A stretch of DNA of 45,287 nucleotides from an uncultured Kineothrix sp. (GTDB lineage: Bacteria > Bacillota > Clostridia > Lachnospirales > Lachnospiraceae), in assembly GCA_910587275.1 (NCBI GenBank), contig CAJUMD010000012.1, positions 1-45,287 of the forward strand, written 5' to 3'. This document shows positions 15,025 to 23,397 of this stretch, in pieces (position 1 is the stretch's first letter; every line of letters begins with the position of its first letter). The notes below the pieces were generated by a model. The model had not been told where the DNA came from. It saw nothing but the letters and a program-made list of their open reading frames with translations, and did not search any database. Both the position numbers and the translations under genes were made by a program.

Positions 15025-16812
15025 ATGACACACAAGGAAAAGGCACAGCAGCTACTGCACCAGCAGTATCATTGTTCCCAGGCATTATTCGGGGCATTTG
15101 CGGATGATTTTGGCTTGGATTTGAAGACGGCGTTTAAAATCAGTACATGTTTTGGCGGCGGGATGCGGCAGGGCGGGACATGCGGCTGCATTACGGCATC
15201 CTTGCTCGTGCTGGGAATGGCGTTGGGATTTTACGATGCGCAGGATAAGGAGCGGGAAGTATACGGGAATCGGAAAACGGACGAATTTATTAAGGCTTTT
15301 ACGGAACGGATGGGCGGGGCAGTGTACTGCCGGGATATCCTTGGAAAAGATATCTCAAAACCGGAGGAAATGGCGCTAATCCGTAAAGAAGGACTGATTT
15401 TACAGAAATGCCCAAAGGCAATCAGCATCAGTATTGAAATATTGGAAAAAATACTGTCAGAGTATTTTAAGGATATGAAGGAAAGTAATCTGGATTTAAC
15501 GGATATCCCGGAAAATGACGAAATGCAGACGATACTGAAAGGGATTAACAAACTGCGGCGTTTCCGGCGGAATGTCAACAACCTGATTTTTTCTTCTTCC
15601 AGGGAAATCGGGTTTATCCAGTTTGACATCCGTAAGTTTAAGATTGTCAACGACTTGTACGGTGAAAAATTCGGGGATGAGATTTTGGATTTCGTCATCC
15701 ACCAATTAAAGGAATGCTGTCACGGAGACCAGTTTTTCGTGAACCTCAGGAGTGATGTGTTCATGGTTGTGACGGAATATGACGAGGAAGAAGAACTGGT
15801 GGAATTTATCCGCCGGCTGGATGCCCAAATCAGCAGTTTCAAAAGCGTAAAGCTCCAAATGTCTTACGGCGTGTATACCGTGGAGGATAAGGAGATGGAG
15901 CAGCGCCAAATGGAAGACCGTGCCGCCATGGCGCGGAAAGCAGCTAAAAATAATGTGCTGACCAACATTGTCTTTTACAGGGAGCAGTTCAAGGATACCC
16001 TGTACAACCGTAAATTTATTGAGGAAAACATGCAGGCGGCGGTTGTGGAAAGACAGTTTTTGATGTATCTGCAGCCAAAATACAGTATTGCCAAGAATGA
16101 AATCATAGGGGCGGAGGCTTTGGTGCGCTGGAAGCATCCGGAGAGGGGGATGATTTTCCCGGACCAGTTTATTCCGGTCATTGAGGAAAACGGCTTTGTA
16201 CGGAAAGTGGATTATTACATATGGGAGGAAGCCTGCCGTTTCCTGAAAAAATGTGAGGAAGCTGGCATCCGTTCCTGCCCGGTATCCGTCAATGTGTCGA
16301 GGGTGCATCTGCGGGATGATGCATGTATACAGGTGCTTTCGGATTTGCTTAAGCACTACCGTGTCCCGAAGGAACTGCTGGAACTGGAAATCACGGAATC
16401 GGCAGATAACCAGCAGGTCAGCAGGAAAGCGCTCCAGCTTAAGGAAGAAGGGTTTACGCTTCTGATGGACGATTTCGGGAGCGGTTATTCTTCCTTAAAC
16501 ATTTTACTGGAAACCCCGTTTGACGTCATTAAACTGGATAAAAAATTCATGGAAAACATGATGGTTTCCGATAAGGGAAAGCTGATACTGGAACAGGTCG
16601 TGACCATGGCGGATAAGCTGGATTTGGGGCTTTTGGTGGAAGGCGTGGAGACGAAGGAGCAGACCGAGCTTTTGCAAAGCATCGGCTGTGACCAGGTACA
16701 GGGTTATTATTATGCAAAGCCCATGCCAGAGGAGGAATTTTTTGCCCTTTTGCGGAAGCAGCAGGCGGGCGGATTTCATCCGGTATGGGAAGAAAGAATT
16801 TCCCGGCAGTAA
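15025..16812 (+). CDS. C_GCAxxG_C_C redox domain fused to degenerate GGDEF and EAL phosphodiesterase
   Basis: This 595-residue soluble protein has three parts. Residues 1-135 match the C_GCAxxG_C_C family, with Cys17, Cys42, Cys53, Cys55 and Cys129 in the pattern (HCSQA, CFGGGM, GGTCGCITA, KCPKA). Residues 165-310 form a GGDEF fold whose active-site loop reads RSDVF (242-246), so it should not synthesise cyclic di-GMP. Residues 330-580 are an EAL domain with E364-A365-L366, LELEITES, MDDFGSGYSS, IKLDKKF and GCDQVQGYYYAKPM all intact, predicting cyclic di-GMP hydrolysis. The N-terminal domain probably makes activity redox- or metal-responsive, which is inference. It starts behind GGGGGATGGT and is monocistronic. 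Confidence 0.9.
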   Translation: MTHKEKAQQLLHQQYHCSQALFGAFADDFGLDLKTAFKISTCFGGGMRQGGTCGCITASLLVLGMALGFYDAQDKEREVYGNRKTDEFIKAFTERMGGAVYCRDILGKDISKPEEMALIRKEGLILQKCPKAISISIEILEKILSEYFKDMKESNLDLTDIPENDEMQTILKGINKLRRFRRNVNNLIFSSSREIGFIQFDIRKFKIVNDLYGEKFGDEILDFVIHQLKECCHGDQFFVNLRSDVFMVVTEYDEEEELVEFIRRLDAQISSFKSVKLQMSYGVYTVEDKEMEQRQMEDRAAMARKAAKNNVLTNIVFYREQFKDTLYNRKFIEENMQAAVVERQFLMYLQPKYSIAKNEIIGAEALVRWKHPERGMIFPDQFIPVIEENGFVRKVDYYIWEEACRFLKKCEEAGIRSCPVSVNVSRVHLRDDACIQVLSDLLKHYRVPKELLELEITESADNQQVSRKALQLKEEGFTLLMDDFGSGYSSLNILLETPFDVIKLDKKFMENMMVSDKGKLILEQVVTMADKLDLGLLVEGVETKEQTELLQSIGCDQVQGYYYAKPMPEEEFFALLRKQQAGGFHPVWEERISRQ

Positions 16813-16859
16813 ACGGTATTTACCCGGGATACCGTAAAGACCGCCCCTTCGTTTTACGG
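16813..16859. terminator. Overlapping hairpins between convergent EAL and araC genes
   Basis: Two mutually exclusive stems, 16813-16819 with 16829-16835 and 16832-16838 with 16853-16859, fill the 51-base gap between convergent genes. The first, read on the minus strand, ends in TTTACTG; no strong T tract follows either, so termination is only probable. Confidence 0.4.
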
Positions 16860-16863
16860 AATG

Positions 16864-17703
16864 CTATTTCCGTCTTCCCTCCCGCCGGAATTCCAACGGA
16901 TTCTGCCCGGAAATTGCCTTGAAGACGTTGCAGAAATAGTTGGCATTGCAGAAGCCGAGTTCGTCCGCAATCCTGCCGATGGAGTAATCGGTTTCGGTCA
17001 GGAGGGACTGTGCCTGGTGGGTTTTGTAGCAGTTTAAGTAAGTTTTATACGAAGATCCTACTGCCTGTTTGAAACGCTTCATGAATTGGGCGCGGGACAG
17101 GCAGGCGATGCCGGATAATTCTTCAATGGTTGGATTTTCCGCATAATGGAGGTCCAAATAGGAGAGGACGTCCATGATGGCATCGTCTTTTACGTTGATT
17201 TTCTGCTCGATGGAGGTGTGGAGAATACGCTCCTTGAAGACGGTGACGAGCAGATGGTTTAACATGCCTTCCAAAATCAGTTCGGAAGTTCCGTCGTAAT
17301 GTTCATATTCATAAAGCATGTCTTCCAATATCCGCCGTACTTTTTTCTGTGCCTGCGGATTCAAATGGTATCCTTTGTGTGACATGAGTTCCTTAAATTT
17401 ATCTTCGCCGACCGTTTGGACGAAATGGCGGATGATTTTCGGCGTGAATTTGACCCCGTACCGTTCGTAGGGTTTGGAGGAGGTGGGGATGGTCCGGTGG
17501 TAATAGCCGATATCGGTAAGTCCCACGTCGCCGGCATGGATGAAGTAAATGCCCTCCGGTGTGATGATTTCCCGGTCGCCGCTGGTGATGTATCCGAGTC
17601 CGTAGAAATCCGTATAGACATCCGTGGAACGCATGGCGTATTCGGCGGGTCTTCTGATAAACTCCACATGAATGTTGAGTCCTTTTTTTAACGGCTTCGG
17701 CAT
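16864..17703 (-). CDS. AraC family transcriptional regulator, divergent from the ABC cluster
   Basis: This 279-residue protein has an N-terminal sensor domain with YITSGDREIITPEGIYFIH and a C-terminal pair of helix-turn-helix units (IEELSGIACLSRAQFMKRFKQ and IGRIADELGFCNANYFCNVFK, ending NPLEFRR). The ATG at 17703 follows AGGAGG; an upstream TTG in frame overlaps that site and is rejected. It is transcribed away from two ABC half-transporter pairs, an arrangement like YbtA with YbtPQ in yersiniabactin uptake, so it likely regulates that cluster. The shared upstream region (17704-17908) is AT-rich. The effector is unknown. Confidence 0.9.
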   Translation of the reverse strand: MPKPLKKGLNIHVEFIRRPAEYAMRSTDVYTDFYGLGYITSGDREIITPEGIYFIHAGDVGLTDIGYYHRTIPTSSKPYERYGVKFTPKIIRHFVQTVGEDKFKELMSHKGYHLNPQAQKKVRRILEDMLYEYEHYDGTSELILEGMLNHLLVTVFKERILHTSIEQKINVKDDAIMDVLSYLDLHYAENPTIEELSGIACLSRAQFMKRFKQAVGSSYKTYLNCYKTHQAQSLLTETDYSIGRIADELGFCNANYFCNVFKAISGQNPLEFRREGRRK

Positions 17704-17908
17704 GGGCGGTTCCTCCTGCAAAAGGGTTTGGTAAGGGTGGCCTTTTTTGCTGTTTTGCCAGCATGTTACAATCCGGTAATATTATTACATAGATTCTATG
17801 GAAAAACAACTTAAAAATGAATGAAATATATAAAAAAATATTATATGATTTTTTAGACAAAACCGATACGGCATCGGACAGCCGGTGAGGAAATGGCGGG
17901 GGAGAAGA

Positions 17909-19711
17909 ATGAAGCGGTGGAAAAAAGATATTTTTGCAAGGCTGTTTTGGAGCAATAAGTGGCTGATGGCGGCGGGAATCCTGCTTTCCTATATACAGAC
18001 GCAGGTGCTGGTAACGGGAAACAAAAAGCTGTCTGGAGCTATCGACCTTATGCTGGAAGGGAATGGGAGCGCCGGCATGGATGCTGCATTTATTGGGTGG
18101 CTGGTTCTGCTGGCGGCGTTTGGGTTTGCGGCGGCTTACGGGGCGAATCAATGTGCGGCTTACTTTGCGGTAAGGATGCAGGCGCAGTTCCGGGAACTGG
18201 CCGGGAAGAAGATCCCGTGGCTGGAATATGCCTATTTCGACGGGAATGATTCCGCGTCGGTGATGAACAGGCTGGTTTCGGATACGGGTGTTGTGTCGCT
18301 GTATTATTCGGAAGTATTACCGGCGGTTGTGGGGACGGTCATTACCACCGTGATTATTTTAGAATCCATGTGGAAGATGGATTGGAAACTGGTGTTGTAT
18401 TTCCTGCTGGTTTTTCCGCCGGTCCTGCTGCTTTCCGATTATGCGGGCCGCAGGATTGCGGGATTGCAGAAGAAGCACTTACAGTTGTGGGATGAAGTGA
18501 ATGAAATTGCTTATGACAATGTGCAGGGGATTGTGGTGGGCAGGAGTTACGGGCTATATCCGCTGATGAAGAAAAGGGTGGAAGATGCAAACCGGCGGAT
18601 TCTGAAATTTGAGTTCCAAAGGAACCGTCTGAGCGCCATCCCCTGGAGTTTATACCATGTGGTGCAGTGGCTGCCCAATCTGCTGTTTGGCATTATGACG
18701 CTGTACCATGTCGTGGCGGGGGAGCTTTCCGTGGGGACCATGACATATTTTATCCTGATGATGGACCGGGTGGTGCACCCTTTGGGGGAATTGCCGCAGC
18801 TTCTGCTGGAAGTAAAGAACGCCCGCCTGTCCAAGCAGCGTCTGTCGGAGCTGATGGAACAGCCCGGAGAGTGGGGCGGGGAGCAGTCTGCCCAAACCGT
18901 GGGGAATGGGAATCCGTCCGCCGGAAAAGGGGAAAGCGGTGATTTGTCTGCCGGAAATATGCCGGACGACGGAATCAGTGTGGAATTTGAACATGTGGTG
19001 TTTGGCTATGCCGGGAGCGGAAGGGTACTGGACGGAGTGGATTTCCGCATAAGGAAAGGGGAGAAAGCCGCTTTTGTGGGGGAATCCGGCGAGGGAAAAA
19101 GCACGGTTTTTAAACTGTTATGCGGGTTTTACCGGCAGCAGGAAGGGACGGTGCGGCTCTTTGGCAGGACCCTGGAACAATGGGGGATTGAGGAAGCGAG
19201 GAAATGCATCGCCATTGTGTCGCAGAATGTATTTTTGTTTCCCGAAACCATTGCCTGGAACATTGCCTGCGGAAAAGCGGGCTGCGGCAGGGAGGAAATC
19301 GAGGAGGCGTGCAAGAAGGCGAACATCCATGAATTTATCCTGTCGCTGCCGGAAGGTTATGCGACCATGGCGGGGGAGAGGGGGGATTCTTTTTCCGGCG
19401 GGCAGAAGCAGCGTATATCCATTGCCAGGGCATTTTTAAAAAATGCACCGGTGCTTCTTTTGGATGAGCCTACTTCGGCGGTGGACGTGGAAACGGAGCG
19501 GCTGATTAAGGAGGCGGTGGACCGGATATCCACAGGGCGGACGGTCATTACCATAGCCCACAGGCTGTCCACCATAGAGGACGCGGACCGCATCCATGTG
19601 CTTTCCGGCGGGCGGATTGCCGAAGCGGGAACACAGGAGGATTTGTTGGCGGCAAGGGGGATTTATTACAGGCTGTATGAAAGACAGCGGGAAGGGGGTG
19701 TGCCGAAGTGA
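17909..19711 (+). CDS. ABC transporter, fused permease and ATPase half-transporter (pair 1, first subunit)
   Basis: This 600-residue type IV ABC half-transporter has six membrane segments in residues 15-310. A nucleotide-binding domain follows with Walker A GESGEGKST (about 390), signature FSGGQKQR (about 494), Walker B VLLLDEPTSAVD and H-loop IAHRLST. All catalytic residues are present. Start ATG 17909 sits behind GGGGGAG; the GTG at 17885 is less likely. It overlaps the next gene by 4 bases, so the two form a heterodimer. The proline-threonine-serine linker around 325-350 is low complexity. Substrate is unknown; AraC-controlled pairs of this type include siderophore importers (YbtPQ, IrtAB) as well as drug and peptide exporters. 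Confidence 0.92.
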   Translation: MKRWKKDIFARLFWSNKWLMAAGILLSYIQTQVLVTGNKKLSGAIDLMLEGNGSAGMDAAFIGWLVLLAAFGFAAAYGANQCAAYFAVRMQAQFRELAGKKIPWLEYAYFDGNDSASVMNRLVSDTGVVSLYYSEVLPAVVGTVITTVIILESMWKMDWKLVLYFLLVFPPVLLLSDYAGRRIAGLQKKHLQLWDEVNEIAYDNVQGIVVGRSYGLYPLMKKRVEDANRRILKFEFQRNRLSAIPWSLYHVVQWLPNLLFGIMTLYHVVAGELSVGTMTYFILMMDRVVHPLGELPQLLLEVKNARLSKQRLSELMEQPGEWGGEQSAQTVGNGNPSAGKGESGDLSAGNMPDDGISVEFEHVVFGYAGSGRVLDGVDFRIRKGEKAAFVGESGEGKSTVFKLLCGFYRQQEGTVRLFGRTLEQWGIEEARKCIAIVSQNVFLFPETIAWNIACGKAGCGREEIEEACKKANIHEFILSLPEGYATMAGERGDSFSGGQKQRISIARAFLKNAPVLLLDEPTSAVDVETERLIKEAVDRISTGRTVITIAHRLSTIEDADRIHVLSGGRIAEAGTQEDLLAARGIYYRLYERQREGGVPK

Positions 19712-21465
19712 CTGAAAGGAAGACGCGGAAAACGGAAAAAGAAGGGACGGTAAAGCGGAGGGGGAGTGTGCTTTGGATATTGCTTAGGAAATTTCTAGGT
19801 AAACGGGCTGCCGTTTATTTCGGCTGCATCCTGTTAATGGTAGTTTGCGGGAGCGTATTCCAGATTATGGTATCCGTTACGATTGGCGGACTGTGTGACA
19901 TGGCCAGACAGGGAACCGCGGAAGGGTTACGGGAACTGTTAGCGGGAAACCTTCCGGTGATTGTCTTTGCAATGGCGGGGGATTTGGCAGGTACCATCGG
20001 GTATAATGACGAGGCGAAGCGGGTGGGGACAAAGATTAACAATGAGGTGTTTGCCAAAGCGCTGCGGCTTCCCATGCGTTTTTACGACACCCACCATTCC
20101 GGGGAATTCATGTCGAAAATCATATGGGATGCGGGACGCACCTGTGATGTATTCGGTTCCCGCCTGCGGAGGGTCATTATGCCGGTGCTGACGGTGGGGG
20201 TATGTGTGGTTCCCATGTTTTACCTTTGTCCGCCTGTCATGGCGGGGCTGTTTACCATGAGCTGTATTTCCCTTTGGGTGCATTTCCGTATGATAGGACC
20301 GATGAAACGGGCGGGAAAGGATGCCACGCAGGCGAACCAGAAAATGACGGAAAGTATCTCGAATATGCTGCAGGGTATGGAAGTCATGAAAATGTTTCCG
20401 GTGCGGGAAGAAATTGTGCGCCGTTACGGGCAGGCCAACGGACAGCTTAAGGAAGCGGGAAGGAAACAGGCGGATTACGCGGCATTTTTGAGAGGGTTAA
20501 ATACGGCGTTTGATTTGCTCGGCTCGTTTTGTTTTCTGGCTTTGGGCATCTGGTATATCGGGGCATACCATGGGGATGTTGGTTCTTTGGTTTCCCTGTA
20601 CCTGCTGTACGGAACGTTTAACTGGAATTTCCTCCAAATCGGGCGGTATGTGCCGGACCTGGCAAACTGTCTGGTAAACGGGGAGCGGGTGCTGGAATTT
20701 TTGGAGTTGGAGGAAGAACCTTTTGTTTACGGATCGGGAGCAGAAAACGGGATAGCCGCGGCGGAAAATACGGGTGCGGAAGGAAATACCGGAACATGTG
20801 CGGACTCTGCAAAACACGGGACCCCGGCAGCCTATCTGGAAGTACGGGACCTGACGTTCGGGTATGGAGGCGCGGAGGAAAAGGTATTGGAACATTATTC
20901 GGCAGCTTTCGCAAAAGGTTCTTTTGTGGCGGTTACCGGAGCGTCGGGGCGGGGAAAGAGCACCCTTGCGAAGCTGATACTGGGATTTTATCCGCCGGAA
21001 ACCGGGGATATTTATTTGGAGGGGCAGCCCATGGGAGTAGCGGGGATTGCCGCTTTCCGTGATAAAATCGCTTATGTGCCGCAGGAACCATATCTTTATA
21101 ATGTGAGCATTGCGGAAAATATCCGCTATGGGAAACCGGAGGCGGGCCGGGAGGAAATCGTGGCGGCGGCAAAAGCCGCCCATGCCCATGATTTTATCAT
21201 GAAGCAGGAACACGGGTATGACACCGTGGCGGGGGAACGGGGGGCGAAACTTTCCGGCGGGGAGAGACAGCGCATCGCCATTGCACGGGCAGTTTTAAGG
21301 GATGCCCCGATACTGCTGATGGACGAGGCGACTTCGGCCCTGGATAATGAATCGGAGCAATTGGTGCAGGATGCGCTCCGGAAATTAAAGGGGGAAAAAA
21401 CGGTGATTATGATTGCCCACCGGCCGAGTACGATTGAAGCGGCAGATGTGGTGGTAAAGGTATAA
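19708..21465 (+). CDS. ABC transporter, fused permease and ATPase half-transporter (pair 1, second subunit)
   Basis: This 585-residue partner of the preceding gene starts with GTG in a GTGA overlap. The membrane domain spans roughly residues 30-330, with AMRFYDTHHSGEF-like coupling sequence LPMRFYDTHHSGEFMSK near 115-130. The ATPase domain has Walker A GASGRGKST (about 410), signature LSGGERQR (about 514), Walker B ILLMDEATSALD and H-loop MIAHRPST. It is more similar to the frameshifted gene at 25208 than to its own partner, evidence that the two pairs arose by duplication. The protein ends immediately after the nucleotide-binding domain with VVVKV. Confidence 0.92.
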   Translation: MTERKTRKTEKEGTVKRRGSVLWILLRKFLGKRAAVYFGCILLMVVCGSVFQIMVSVTIGGLCDMARQGTAEGLRELLAGNLPVIVFAMAGDLAGTIGYNDEAKRVGTKINNEVFAKALRLPMRFYDTHHSGEFMSKIIWDAGRTCDVFGSRLRRVIMPVLTVGVCVVPMFYLCPPVMAGLFTMSCISLWVHFRMIGPMKRAGKDATQANQKMTESISNMLQGMEVMKMFPVREEIVRRYGQANGQLKEAGRKQADYAAFLRGLNTAFDLLGSFCFLALGIWYIGAYHGDVGSLVSLYLLYGTFNWNFLQIGRYVPDLANCLVNGERVLEFLELEEEPFVYGSGAENGIAAAENTGAEGNTGTCADSAKHGTPAAYLEVRDLTFGYGGAEEKVLEHYSAAFAKGSFVAVTGASGRGKSTLAKLILGFYPPETGDIYLEGQPMGVAGIAAFRDKIAYVPQEPYLYNVSIAENIRYGKPEAGREEIVAAAKAAHAHDFIMKQEHGYDTVAGERGAKLSGGERQRIAIARAVLRDAPILLMDEATSALDNESEQLVQDALRKLKGEKTVIMIAHRPSTIEAADVVVKV

Positions 21466-21556
21466 GGGCAACTGCCGGTTGAACAGGACCGGCGGGGTTC
21501 CCGTATCCGGTTATGGCGGCGGGGCTGCCGTTATGTTATGATGAAAATACGGAACC

Positions 21557-21757
21557 TATGGGATTTTGGATGGAGTCTTCCCTGTAGAATGTCTTTTAAT
21601 CCGAAGAAGCCCGAAGACCTCCTTTCCTGCGGGGAAGGCTTCATCCAAGATCCCATACAAAGGCATTCGAAACAATCCATATTTGCAAGGATAGGAACAT
21701 TTTAAAACAGTGTGAATGCGCATGGAACATCCGATTGTATACCATGCGTCTTTTTTT
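21557..21757 (+). ncRNA. Candidate structured small RNA with a 31-bp hairpin and terminator
   Basis: Bases 21557-21587 pair with 21627-21657 over 31 uninterrupted base pairs, five of them G-U wobbles. The wobbles pair only in + strand RNA, which argues for a + strand transcript. The 39-base loop contains a further 5-bp stem (21591-21595 with 21614-21618). A 7-bp terminator stem (21719-21725 with 21742-21748) followed by TCTTTTTTT ends the element at 21757. A TATGAT at 21537-21542 could be a -10, but no good -35 is seen. There is no convincing ORF. It could alternatively be the remnant of a small mobile element. Confidence 0.5.
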
Positions 21758-21780
21758 GTGCCCAAAGCGTGTTTGAATAT

Positions 21781-21857
21781 TTATTCCCGCGAGCAACGAG
21801 CCAAGTAGCCGCACTCGTGCGGATATTTGGCGACTGCCGCGAGGGTCAAATACCCCG
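21781..21857 (+). repeat. Dispersed structured repeat, copy 1
   Basis: This block of about 77 bases is nearly identical to 26930-27005. It contains a perfect CCGCAC/GTGCGG hairpin, an enclosing GCCAA/TTGGC stem and a short GGGT/ACCC stem. Differences between copies fall mostly in loops or as transitions. It is followed by a second hairpin at 21892-21913 (ACCCCGTTGC with GCAGCGGGGT). Function unknown. Confidence 0.75.
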
Positions 21858-21891
21858 CTGCTCTGCAGCGCTACAAGTTTGATACCCCGTT

Positions 21892-21916
21892 GCTTGCAGC
21901 GGGGTCTTTGATTCCT
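21892..21916 (+). terminator. Terminator-like hairpin after repeat copy 1
   Basis: A 10-bp stem, ACCCCGTTGC with GCAGCGGGGT (one G-U), with a 2-base loop is followed by CTTTGATT. It may be part of the dispersed repeat. Confidence 0.5.
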
Positions 21917-22134
21917 GACATCTGGCAAACTCCCGATTTGGTTAAATCAACTGCCGGTTGAGCTGCAAAAAAAAGCTCTACGGAGGGGTTATTGTGTTCC
22001 TTTCCGGTGAATGATATGATGAAAACAAAATAGAAGGGAAACAAAACAAGGATACGGCAGGTATCGTTTAGAGGGTGTTTGAAAAATCATCTCCGGCAGG
22101 AAATCCGTGCCGCGTCTTTGGAAACGGGGAAAAT

Positions 22135-23397
22135 ATGCTGAATAAAAAGAAAATAGGGGAAACCATAACCATATACCGGAAACGGGCAGGGATGACACAG
22201 AAGGATTTGGCGGATGTCCTGCACATTTCCTATCAGGCAGTGTCCAAATGGGAATCGGGAACGAGTCTCCCCACGGTGGAAATGCTCTGTGAAATCGCGG
22301 GGGCGCTGCGGGTAAGCACCGATACCATACTGCAGAGGGGGAAATGGGTGGATAAAGCGGAATTTTACCGGGAAACGGGACTGGATACGGAGAAATTGTA
22401 TTTTCTGAAAGACCAGTTGGAAAACCTGACATCCGAAGATGAAAAACTGTTGAACACGCGTTACATGGAGCCGGTTATTTACCGGACGGATGTTTCCGGC
22501 ATGGAAGAACCGGTACATGCCATGATTATGGCCATTCCCGGCTCCAAGGAAAAATTTGCCAGGGAGAGAGGGTTTGACCGGGAAATCTGTGCGGATGTGG
22601 CGGCGAACGGGATGAATCATATCCTTGCCTATGGGATGAAGCCTGTGGTATTAAGGGGGATGGTGGTATGCGGAAACAATAACAACGAGCAATTGCGCAA
22701 CATGGCGGAATCTTTAAAAAAGATCTGTGAGGAAAACGGTGTCCTGTTTTCCGGAATGGAAATCGGGGCACAGCCGATGCATTACAAACCGGAGGAATAC
22801 CATATACAGGTCGGGGTGACAGGGGTGGGGGACCGCGCGAAACTGGTGACAGGAGAAAACATACGGGAAGGGGATGTGGTGCTTGGGCTTGTGACGGAGG
22901 GGATTAATTCGGTAAATTACCCGCTGTTTAAAGTGCTCATGGACCGGAGACCGGAACTCGCCCATGCAAAAATTGACGGGGAGCGCTATTTCAGCGATGA
23001 ACTGCTAAAACCGAATACGGCATTCTGCCGGGGGCTCCGCCTTTTGGCAGAAGATGGCATTCCCCACGGAATTTTTAAAAACAATAACCTGATTTGCAAG
23101 AAGATGGAAAGGAGAATTCCGCAGGGGCTTGCCATACGGATTGATTTGGGAAAGATGCCGGTTCTGCCGCTGTACCGTTTCCTGATGGAGCGGGAGCTGA
23201 TGGAAGCGGAGAAGATGCCATTCTTTTTCCAAATGGGAATCGGTATGATTGTGGTGGTTCCTGAGGAAAAGGCGGAGACTGCCGTGGAGCTTCTTGGCAG
23301 ATACCATGTGTGTTATCCCATCGGGAGGGTGGAAAAGTACGGGAAAGAAAAGTATGCGTATGGAAAAATAAGGGCGGAGGGAAAACTGGTATGGTAG
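22135..23397 (+). CDS. Helix-turn-helix (XRE) protein fused to a PurM/AIR synthase-like domain
   Basis: This 420-residue protein has residues 1-65 as a Cro/C1-type helix-turn-helix (IGETITIYRKRAGMTQKDLA, then HISYQAVSKWESG). From about residue 125 the sequence follows the PurM fold: DVAANGMNHILAYGMKPVVL, SGMEIGAQPMHYKPEEYHI, VTGVGDRAKLVTGENIREGD and DGIPHGIFKNNN. PurM makes aminoimidazole ribotide in purine synthesis; attached to a DNA-binding domain it more likely senses a nucleotide ligand. ATG 22135 follows GGGGA; the GTG at 22075 would add 20 residues. Its stop overlaps the start of the next ABC gene, so it is coupled to that transporter and may regulate the cluster. Confidence 0.83.
   Translation: MLNKKKIGETITIYRKRAGMTQKDLADVLHISYQAVSKWESGTSLPTVEMLCEIAGALRVSTDTILQRGKWVDKAEFYRETGLDTEKLYFLKDQLENLTSEDEKLLNTRYMEPVIYRTDVSGMEEPVHAMIMAIPGSKEKFARERGFDREICADVAANGMNHILAYGMKPVVLRGMVVCGNNNNEQLRNMAESLKKICEENGVLFSGMEIGAQPMHYKPEEYHIQVGVTGVGDRAKLVTGENIREGDVVLGLVTEGINSVNYPLFKVLMDRRPELAHAKIDGERYFSDELLKPNTAFCRGLRLLAEDGIPHGIFKNNNLICKKMERRIPQGLAIRIDLGKMPVLPLYRFLMERELMEAEKMPFFFQMGIGMIVVVPEEKAETAVELLGRYHVCYPIGRVEKYGKEKYAYGKIRAEGKLVW

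Larger units (their letters stand above)
21469..21961. repeat. 14-bp direct repeats flanking the 21.5-22.0 kb intergenic block
   Basis: CAACTGCCGGTTGA occurs at 21469-21482 and again at 21948-21961, same orientation, 465 bases apart; each copy is itself a small hairpin (CAAC/GTTG). The block between them holds the 31-bp hairpin, a terminator and a dispersed repeat and no gene. It may mark an inserted segment. Confidence 0.55.
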
